Assembly (NCBI RefSeq): GCF_024323335.1
Contig: NC_066581.1
Coordinates: 230,780,539 to 230,844,538, forward strand
Source of the DNA: Lathyrus oleraceus
Taxonomy: Eukaryota > Streptophyta > Magnoliopsida > Fabales > Fabaceae
DNA: 64,000 nt
Reading direction: 5' to 3'
Shown here: piece by piece, positions 55,801 to 64,000 of the stretch
Layout: every line of letters begins with the position of its first letter
Numbering within the stretch: position 1 is the first letter of the stretch
Notes under the pieces: generated by a model
What the model was told of the DNA's origin: nothing
Database searches by the model: none
What the model saw: only the letters and a program-made list of their open reading frames with translations
Translations under genes and position numbers: made by a program

Positions 55801-57692
55801 TTTCCATTAAAGGCCAATGAGTTAATGTCTTATGGTTGGTCTTGACAAATGAGAGGTTTAATCTTCTTTGATCCAAACCAAACTCAACTTGATCCATGAT
55901 CAAGTGAGTTGTTTTGTGTCCAAGATAGGTTGTTTCTTGGTCAAGCAAATAACCTAAAGTCTATGGGCCTTCCCCTTTTGTTTTGGCATGGCAAGTTTGT
56001 GGAGCTTGGCTTACTAGTCATGATCTCTAACTTGAGTTCTTTGCCTATATTTTTATTGACCGGCCTCAGATAGGTGTGACTACTACATTAGTCCACTTAC
56101 GATTGCTTAACATAGCGCTACATTGTCTTATGACAAACTAACATAACCTCCACTAATTACTAACTTTAATTTGAGCATTTAATTTCTTGCCCTTTACTTT
56201 TAATGCCATTTATTTCTTGCTCATTTATTCATATTGCTTTTCACTTTGCTCACTTGAGCACATATTTTATGTTTATGTCATTTTTCTTTTGCTCATTGAG
56301 CTCATTATTGTATATAAATATGTTGTTATCTTGTGTTTGTTTTGTGTGAACCAAATGCAAAAAAAAGGAGAAAGGACTTAGAATTAGGACTTACCTATGC
56401 TTAAAGGAGTTCAAGAGCAACTAGGCCTCATGCCTTTAGAATGCTAAATTTGTTGAAGAGCAACTAGGCCGCATGCCTTTAGAATGCATAATTTCAAAGT
56501 TGACCTCAAAGGGCTTCTCATCCAAACTTATCCTTTGTCCATTCCTCTTATTGTGTTGTGAACTTTTTGATGTTTGCTCTTGTGTGATAGGGATCCTACC
56601 TTGAGATTGTGAAAAAAGGACCATTGTCATGAGTAGCCAAGTTAAGAGACAAGCCAAATGGAGATCCTAGGAGCTTGAATCCAAATTGTTTGATTGCTGG
56701 ATTGTGTGTTATGTCCAAAGGAAAGGAGCATCTTGAATCATCTCTATGATTTCAAGAAAAGGAACTCCAAGGGTTTATCTTTCATCTCTTATCTTTGTAC
56801 GCTTTAGGACTAGCCATTCTCTTCTTCTCCCCACTCTTACCCAAGCCAAAAATCCTTTTCTTCAAAACTTTGACTTTGTTTCAAAACTAGAAACCTAGGC
56901 CTTATGCCTTTGACTTTTCAAAACTCTTTTCATAAATACTCATTTGTAAAAAATCTGAATCCAACTTTGACTTCATTTTGGTAAATAAATCTAACTTGTT
57001 AATATAACCCACTTCAAGTTGTTTTGTGGTTCCAATGGCCACTTGTTAAAACTTTTCATAAACATTAGTCGTAGGTTTGAGTTATCATAGTGGTTGATGT
57101 AAATCTCACCTCATCCTTAGTGATTGGATTAGAAGTCTTCCATGCTTATTATAGGGTTAACCCCTCACTAGCATATTGAAGACTTCCTTACATGGTGGAT
57201 CGTTGGTTTAGGTTGAGTTTTCTCCCTTTGATAACAAAAGACCTTAAGGCTTTTGATCAAATCAATTCACCAATCTTTGAGATTTTTACCCCGAACTACG
57301 AGGTTTTGATCCTCCTTTGTGATGGTACATAGGCAATGAGTTCATCCATTCAAACAACAAAATTTGTAAATATAATATATTCTCTTCTCACACCTTCAAT
57401 CTTTTACACAAATCTTTTCCCAAAATACCAACCTATAACACATATTTGAAAAAAGGGTTCCCTTAGAGTACTAAGGATGTTTTGGGTGCGTAAAACCTTC
57501 CCATTTTATAACCAACCCCCTTACCTAGATCTCTGACATTTTTATTAGTTTTTGATTTAAAAAACTTCTTACCTTGGCTTTTGTTCGCTTTTTAGCCTTT
57601 CCTTTGGACAAATAAAAGTGCGGTTGCAACTCGAATTGTATGTTTACTTTTGGTTTAGTCAATAAACCTAAAGGTAACGAAAACCCCGCTAC
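52841..57692 (+). repeat. 5' LTR of the plus-strand Ogre (~4.85 kb)
   Basis: It begins near 52841 with tataagaccctaattttgac (a TG start appears mutated to TA) and ends AACCCCGCTACA at 57692, eight bases before the primer binding site. The length fits Ogre LTRs of legumes. It holds a two-copy ~50 bp repeat at about 56410-56490 ('agagcaactaggcc' and 'catgcctttagaatgc'). There is no gene: small ORFs at 53758, 54289, 54711, 54808, 56187 and minus 56436 have no recognisable product. The 3' LTR is beyond the window. Confidence 0.82.
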
Positions 57693-57699
57693 AGAAAAG

Positions 57700-57717
57700 T
57701 GGCGACTCTGCTGGGGA
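57700..57717 (+). other. Primer binding site, tRNA-Arg type
   Basis: TGGCGACTCTGCTGGGGA. Ogre/Tat elements are known to prime with arginine tRNA, and this site lies just inside the LTR end. Confidence 0.85.
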
Positions 57718-58605
57718 AAATATTTCTCTAGTGGGTTTAGCGTACTTTTTGCTTGTGTGTTGTATGTTTATATTTATTTGTGACAACAAATTTGGGATGA
57801 TTGTATTGTTTGTAATGTATGAACTGCTTGATATATTAATTGCTTGTATGCTTGGTGGTCTCTTGTGAGATGAGTTCTATACTCGAACTCGAGTGCACTT
57901 ATGATAGGAGAATGGCATAGTCTTGTTGACTTGTGTGGAGTTATTCCTTAACAAGTTAACTTGCAAGCCCATTCACTTGGTGAAGGCCTTATTGGGATCA
58001 ATAATGTCACACGAGTAGTCGTGGTTAGGCATTACTCTTTCCAATATAAACCTTAGAAGCCAAGGACCTTAGATACCTAGCCCGTCTTGGCCTATTTTAG
58101 GATGTAGTGCGAAGGTCATTCAAGTGTAAGACCTGAGGCGATTGTTACGCGATACTACACTCATAAGAGTCTCTCTTGAGAATATTTTTGGAGAACGAGT
58201 AGTCATTTTATCCGATAATATCCGAAAGATGAGATGATGACTATGGGAACCTCTTTAGAACATGATTGTCAGGTTTAACCATAGTACACTCCCGTTGGGT
58301 GGTTCTTAACCCAGACCCCATGCTCGCGACTCTCAACAAACCCTTGATTCGCGGTTGATCTGTTCTCGTATATCCTCAATATCAATGGAACTTGGGTGTT
58401 GATAAGGTGTAAGCCATAATCCACCAAAATGGATGATTGATATTGATAATGACTTGAGCCATCCCATGACCTTTGTATGGTGTGACTTGCTTGATCTTTG
58501 AGTGTGTTTGATGCATCCATGAATTCATGCATTCATTCGCATTCATGTCATCAACAATAAAGATTTTTCAAGGAACTTAAGAGGTCTATTTGCAAATTTT
58601 CAGAC
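57718..58605 (+). other. Ogre leader between PBS and ORF1
   Basis: 888 bp without a supported ORF (the minus ORF at 58275-58532 is a shadow). It contains the likely 5' UTR of the ORF1-gag transcript. Confidence 0.5.
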
Positions 58606-60058
58606 ATGGATAAGCAAATAAGGAATACGAAGAAGTACAGTTTCAGACAACCTGACTTGAAAGAGTTAAGGAGTTTGGCATCTTATGTATTAGAGCCTTT
58701 GGAGTTCAAAGCTCGCCATGGGAAGCTTTTGTCTATTATTTCTAATAAGGTGGATGAAGGTTTGATGAGTGTGTTGGTGCAATTCTACGATCCTCTGTAC
58801 CGATGCTTCACTTTTCCGGATTTCCAGCTTTTGCCTACACTTGAGGAGTATGCCTATCATGTGTGTATACCTATTCTGGACCAGTTGCCGTTCAGTGGAT
58901 TGGAGAAGATTCCGTCTTCTCAAGAGATTGCTGACATGCTTCATATGGATGTAGCTGACATTGGTGCCAATATGACTACCAAAGGTGGAATTCAAGGTCT
59001 CCCGTCTGATTTTCTGATTGCCAAAGCTACTTTGTTTGGGAAGGCCATGAGTAAGGAAGCTTTTGAAGCCATATTTGTACTCCTCGTCTATGGGTTAATG
59101 TTATTCCCCAACATCGACAACTTTGTGGATGTGAACGCTATTAGGATTTTCTCTTCTCTTAATCACGTTCCGACTCTGTTGGGTGACACTTATTTCTCTT
59201 TGCATATGAGGAATGCAAAGGGTGGTGGTTCCATTGTGTGCTGTCTGCCTCTGTTGTACAAGTGGTTTATTTCGCACTTGCCTCAGACGCTTGCCTTCAA
59301 GGAAAACAAGGGATGTCTACGGTGGTCCGTAAGACTTATGTCTCTCACTAATGATGATATCTCTTGGTATAACCGTGTTTATGATGACGTTCAGATTATT
59401 GATTCTTGTGGTGAGTTCTCCAATGTACCTCTTCTTGGTACATGTGGTGGAATTAACTACAACCCTGCTTTGGCTCGCCGTTAGCTTGGGTTCCCCTTAA
59501 AGGATAAACCTAACAACATTTTTGTTGGAAGGCTTATTCTTTCAAGAGGGTAAAGATCCCCAGAACTTGAAGGATAGGATGGTCTGCGCTTGGCGCAAGG
59601 TTCATAGGAAAGGGAGGATTGAGCTTGGTCTGAAGAACTGTGTTGCTTTAGAACCTTACACCGCTTGGGTGAGGAGAAGAGCTCTTGAGTACCGCATGCC
59701 ATACGAGTATCCGAGACCTACCCCTATGATTATGTTTGAGCCTTCAACCCTCCCTAATCAAGGAGTAGAGGAGTTGAGAGACGAAGACCGGTCGCGTGCA
59801 TGGGTTTGTGAGCGTAAGGAGCTTCTTCAGCATCTCAAAGATAAGGATGCAATGATAGAGTTTCTAGAGCACCAGTTTATTGATGAGCCTGATGATGTGG
59901 TTACTTCTCTCCTTCCTCACTCATCTAGGTTCTGGAAGAGGAAGTACGAACAGCTTGCCAAGGAGAAGGCCGGCATGGAAGCAGATTATGAGAGAGAGGT
60001 GAAGAGGCTTTGTGCAACTTATCTTCCAATCTCGAAGGCTTTGGACGATTGCTTCTAG
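58606..60058 (+). pseudogene. Ogre ORF1, nonsense and frameshift broken
   Basis: 292 residues from the Met at 58606 to a TAG at 59482-59484. The homologous reading then continues, shifts frame near 59520, and runs on in the new frame to 60058 (about 178 residues). The first part is globular, with FYDPLYRCFTFPDFQLLP near residue 65 and LLVYGLMLFPNIDNFVD near 165. The second part has a WRKVHRKGRIELG segment, a likely coiled coil (ERKELLQHLKDKDAMIEFLE) and a charged C-terminus. ORF1 is present in Ogre elements upstream of gag; its function is not known. A diverged, shorter copy lies on the minus strand at 4532-7374. The TAG is one C-to-T change from CAG. Confidence 0.82.
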
Positions 60059-60391
60059 GGCTCCATAGGATGTTTATTCTCCTTTTCTCTTGTATTGAAT
60101 TTGGTTACCAAAACTGTACTACTTCTTTGGTGTAAAAAGTTTCCAAATATTATATTACTATGAGTATTCCATATATGTCTTAAAAGTTCAATATTTTCAA
60201 AACATTTACAAATAGATCTCTATAAAGTTTCTCTGATAAAAACAAATCATATGCACAAGCATTGCATGCATCATATGCATAAGCAGGTTTTGTTTCGAGC
60301 TCTTAATCAGTGGTCTAACTCTTTGCTCTTCATTTATTTTGACGACAAGCTGACGCACCGGTAGAACACCAAAGCAAATCATCTGAAGATA
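60059..60391 (+). other. Spacer between Ogre ORF1 and gag
   Basis: 333 bp of AT-rich DNA with no supported ORF, ending just before the gag Met at 60392. Confidence 0.5.
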
Positions 60392-63300
60392 ATGGAACAT
60401 CTCGAGCAAGAGAACATGGACCTGAAGGAAGAGATTGCTAGACTGACTGCCATGACGGAGTCAGTCCTGGCCGCGCAAAGTCAAGCTTCACCAACTTTTG
60501 CAACTCCTCCCGCGAGGACGATCATTTTTGAGGTAGCTACTTCAACGGTGCCTGCAGCTACAACCCACTTCGCTCCAACTATGCCAGTTGGATTCCCTTG
60601 GGGAATGCCATCCAACTTCGTACCAGAGGGCTTCACTCCCACTCTTGCTTCTATGCCGACATCTAGCCCGGTCCTGTCTGTGCCACCTCCCATTGTGCAT
60701 ACTCTCCCTCATGCAGAAGACACCATTTATCATTCCGAGCCATCTGAGGGCCCGGACGTATTTAAGAAAATGGACGAGATGAAAGATCAATTCCTTGAGC
60801 TGCGCAAGGAACTTAAGACTTTTAGAGTTAAGGACCTATTTGGGAAGAGTGCTGCTGAGTTGTGCTTGGTGCCCAACGTTAAAATCTCTATTAAATTCAA
60901 AGTGCCTGACTTTGAGAAGTACAAGGAAAACACATGTCCACTCAGCCATCTTGTGATGTATGCTCGCAAGATGTCAACGCAGACTGACAATGATCAACTG
61001 CTGATTCACTATTTTTAGGATAGCCTGACAGATGCTGCGCTCTGGTGGTATATGGGGCTGGAGAGTGCTAGCATCCACACTTTCAACGATCTTGGAGAGG
61101 CATTTGTAAAGTAGTATAAATATAATGTGGACATGGCTCTAGACAGGGACCAGTTGAGGGCAATGTCCTAGAAAGACAAGGAGACCTTCAAGAAATACGC
61201 CCAAAGATGGCGAGAACTGGCAGCTCAGATAGTGCCACCCTTGGAGGAGAAGGAGATGACAAAGATCTTCCTGAAGACTTTGAGCTCTTTCTACTACGAG
61301 CGAATGATTTCTGGTGCTCCCTCGGATTTCACCGAAATGGTGAATATGGGAATGAGGCTAGAAGAAGGGGTCCGTGAAGGACGTTTATCTCGTGACGATG
61401 GTTCCTCATCAAAGAAGTATGGAGGATTTGCTAGGAAGAAGGAGGGGGAGACTCATGTTGTGTCTTCCCATGTTAAGAGAAGGCCCTCTATGAAGATGAG
61501 AGAAGTCCGTCCCATTGTCAACCAACACCAGGTGGCTCATATAGCACCTGCTTTCAGAGAAGTTCAACAAAAACCACAACAACAACATCGTCAACAACAA
61601 CAGGCTTACCAGCCTCGCAATAATAACAACACCAGTACCAACAACTATGAGAGGAAAAGGGTGACTTTTGACCCGATTCCGATGACATATGCTGAACTTT
61701 ATCCTTCCTTGATCGATAGGAAACTGATAACTCCTCGTGATCCTTCTGCTGTACCATCCAATCCTCAATGGTGGTATAAGCCCGAACTTCACTGTGTGTA
61801 TCATTCTGGTGCGCCTGGACATGACATGGAGAATTGCTTTCCATTGAAGACCAAGGTGCAAGACCTGGTAAGGAGTGGGACACTGTTCTTTGAGGACGTA
61901 GGCCCAAATGTGAAGAAGAGCCCATTGCCCAAGCATGGGAAATCATATGTTAATATGGTTCAGCGGTGCCCTGGAAAGTACAAAGTCCTTTATGTGAATG
62001 ACATAAGGCAGTCCTTAGTAGAGATGCATAAGCTGTTGTGTGAACATAGCCATTATGAGCATGATCATGATAGGTGCCAGGTGTGCACTATCAATGAGAG
62101 AGGATGTCGTCAAGTGAGAAGGGACATCCAAGAGATGCTAGATCAAGGGATGATTGAGATACTTCAGAATCGTAATGAGGACGAAGTCGATGTTATCACC
62201 CATGTGTTTAAAATTCTCGATCCTGTTGTTATCAAGTATGATGGCAGCAAGAAGAAGGTATCGCCAACTCTTGTGATCAAGCCAGCGGGTCCGGTTCTGT
62301 ATGTATCAGATAAGGCGGTCCGTATTGTTATAATGTAGTCATGCTAGAGGATGGAAAGGAGGTGCCATTGCCCTCAACTTCTATGGTAAGCATTTCAGAT
62401 GTCAGTGGAGTGACCCGTAGTGATCGTATTTTCTCGGCACAGCCGAAATCCCACGAAGACGTTGTGAAGAGAGCTGCTGTTAATCCTGCCAGTCCCGTGG
62501 GGACTTCTTCTTCAAATAATTTTATTCCTTTTGTGAAGGGTGATAACCTTGTTGTTGTTAAAACCAATAATACTCCTATCCTAGTTGGCCAATCTGGCAT
62601 TTCGAGAGAGGATGGTGATGAGATGCTGAGCCTCGTCAAGAGGAGTGAGTATAATATTGTGGATCAGTTGCTACAAACTCCATCAAAGATATCTTTCTTA
62701 TCTTTGTTGATAAATTCAGAGCCACACCGTGAAGCATTGCAAAGGGTGTTGGACGTGGCATACGTGGACCACAATGTCACAATTGAGCAGTTTGATAGCA
62801 TTGTTGCGAATATAGCGACCTGCAACAATTTGAGCTTCTGTGATGCTGATCTTCCTGAGGAGGGAAAAGACCACAATTTGGTTTTACATATATCCATGAA
62901 CTGTAAAGACGATGCCCTGTCCAATGTGTTGGTGGACACAGGGTCATCACTCAATGTATTGCCAAAATCCACTCTTGCTAAACTGTCATATCAGGGGCCT
63001 CCCATAAGGCAGAGTGGAGTGGTAGTGAAAGATTTCGATGGATCGCGCAAAACTGTGATTGGAGAATTATAACTCCCAATCAAGATTGGACCTAGTGATT
63101 TCCAGATCACTTTCTAGGTCATGGATATTCATCCGTCATATAGATGTTTGCTTGGTAGACCATGGATTCACGAGGCAGGCGCCGTGACATCCACCCTGCA
63201 CCAAAAGTTGAAGTTCGTGAAGAACAAGAAGTTGGTGGTGATAGGGGCGAGAAGGCTCTCTTGGTCATCCATTTATCTTCCTTCTCCTATATTGATGCTG

Positions 63301-63664
63301 AGGATGAGGGTGGGACTCCGTTCTAAGCCTTATCTAATGTTGAGCCTTCTAGGAAAGGACTTTCTTCATTTGTCTCCTATAATGATGCGAAGTTGGCCAT
63401 CGAGCATGGTGCAACTACTGGTTTGGGGAAAATGATCAAGTTGGAAGATAACAAATCTCGGGCTGGTATAGGATACTCTTCTGGTGTTTCTAATGATCTT
63501 GGGCTGTTTTAGAGTGGGGGTTTCATCCACACCGTTGAAGATCAGGAAGCTGCTGCCATTGTTGAAGATGATGAAGAGGAAGACCTTGGCAACTTTGTCA
63601 TACCTGGAGGAATCTGCAATAATTGGGTCGCTGTTGATGTTCCAAAAGTTATCCATAAGTCAAC
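60392..63664 (+). pseudogene. gag-pro: Ogre gag-protease, interrupted
   Basis: Begins MEHLEQENMDLKEEIARL (short coiled coil), then a Pro/Thr-rich linker and a gypsy capsid region at about 60840-61400 (FEKYKENTCPLSHLVMYARK; TFKKYAQRWRELA). A zinc-knuckle-like CVYHSGAPGHDMENC follows near 61793-61840. The aspartic protease active site D-T-G is coded at 62935-62943 in VLVDTGSSLNVLP, followed by YRCLLGRPWIHEAGAV near 63140. In-frame stops are at 61016, 61112 and 61169 in gag, 63070 and 63115 after the protease core, and 63324 and 63510 in the last frame. Frameshifts lie near 62315 and near 63240. Most of the stops are TAG. The last stretch is acidic (VEDDEEEDLGNFVIPGG) and leads to the candidate splice donor. 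Antisense ORFs over 61409-61946 are shadows. Confidence 0.85.
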
Positions 63665-63938
63665 GTAATGTGTTCATTTTGTTTAAAAACCCTTCTCTCA
63701 TGCCAAAAGGAGAAGTGAAGACATTGTTGGCATAATTTGATTAATACAATGATATTCATTCAATAATCGCATGTTAAATGTTTGTTTTCTCAAATTATTT
63801 TTCCTTTTTTGCTTTTTGCATGAAATTGTTGATCACCATAAAACTTTGAAAAAGAGAATAAAATCAATTTTCCATCTGCATAATGATTTGTCTTGTTTGA
63901 ATTCTGAAATCTCTTTTATACTCAAAATCATTATGCAG
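63665..63938 (+). other. Candidate spliceosomal intron between pro and RT
   Basis: 274 bp from a GT donor (ac|gtaatg at 63665) to an AG acceptor (attatgcag|g at 63938). Coding resemblance stops at the donor, the interval is T-rich with several stops, and a coding-like PIEHNDPTPSPNFESP segment resumes after the acceptor. Removing the interval keeps the reading phase. Ogre elements are known for an intron at this point. Confidence 0.55.
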
Positions 63939-64000
63939 GTTAATCAAACCCATTGAACATAATGATCCAACACCGTCTCCCAACTTTGAATCCCCTGTAT
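63939..64000 (+). CDS. Start of Ogre RT-coding exon (partial)
   Basis: The last 62 bp encode a PIEHNDPTPSPNFESP stretch that leads into the RT exon in Ogre elements, cut off by the window end. Too short to tell whether the exon is intact. Confidence 0.5.

Larger units (their letters stand above)
52841..64000 (+). mobile_element. Ogre/Tat-type Ty3/gypsy element, 5' part (continues past window)
   Basis: Order seen: long LTR, tRNA-Arg-type PBS, leader, ORF1, gag, protease, candidate intron. Reverse transcriptase, RNase H, integrase and the 3' LTR must lie beyond 64000. ORF1 ahead of gag and an intron between protease and RT are defining Ogre features. It is disabled by at least seven nonsense changes and three or more frameshifts. 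Confidence 0.9.

Noticed and set aside
61409..61946. Long antisense ORFs of 130-175 codons opposite the Ogre gag
   Set aside because: The sense strand has clear gag homology; the antisense frames show no family resemblance.

Overview
This 64 kb window looks like a gene-poor, transposon-packed stretch of a plant nuclear genome. It is very probably from a legume, and the Fabeae or a close relative fit best. The inference rests on three things. Ogre/Tat-type Ty3/gypsy elements are present, with a tRNA-Arg-type primer binding site, an extra ORF1 and LTRs of about 5 kb. A complete SIRE/Maximus-type Ty1/copia element is present with an env-like third ORF. The host DNA is AT-rich with plant-type C2H2 zinc-finger genes. 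I see no bacterial genes, rRNA, tRNA or CRISPR.

Layout. 1-10840: minus-strand Ogre-like element that has lost gag-pol. In its own reading direction it has a 5' LTR, PBS, leader, broken ORF1 (split by a 2.2 kb solo LTR with TSD ATAAT), a 2 kb array of ~45 bp tandem repeats, a PPT and a 3' LTR running off the window. 12013-20520: first copy of a duplicated host block, holding a decayed Tnt1-like Ty1/copia element and C2H2 gene 1 (19545-20027). 22036-32441: intact, very young SIRE-type element with TSD ATAGT, near-identical LTRs and gag, pol and env-like ORFs. 32858-34140: minus-strand solo LTR of a related SIRE family. 35839-44103: 5'-truncated Ty1/copia element split by a 5,052 bp Ogre-type solo LTR with TSD ACGCA. 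44136-49800: second copy of the host block, with a 1.36 kb internal tandem duplication, a 795 bp hAT-like non-autonomous insertion and C2H2 gene 2 (48655-49137). 50269-52495: microsatellites, MITE-like elements, an RTE-type LINE relic and an LTR fragment. 52496-64000: an inverted Ogre LTR fragment, then a plus-strand Ogre from its 5' LTR through PBS, ORF1 and gag-pro to a candidate intron just before the reverse transcriptase exon, where the window ends.

How it fits together. The only credible host genes are the two paralogous single-finger C2H2 proteins, both exactly 160 codons and about 77% identical. They arose from one duplication of a multi-kilobase block and are now about 29 kb apart, with retroelements filling the space between. 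Nested insertions give a relative history. The Tnt1-like and truncated copia elements, the left Ogre and the LINE are old and broken. The Ogre at the right edge is decaying mainly through single-base nonsense changes of the kind expected from methylated CHG cytosines. The SIRE element inserted most recently.

No new host defence or metabolic system is evident. The leads most worth following are the env-like ORF with its own candidate promoter, the nascent satellite in the Ogre 3' UTR, a possible common fold in the extra ORFs of two unrelated retroelement lineages, and the regulatory divergence of the two zinc-finger genes.
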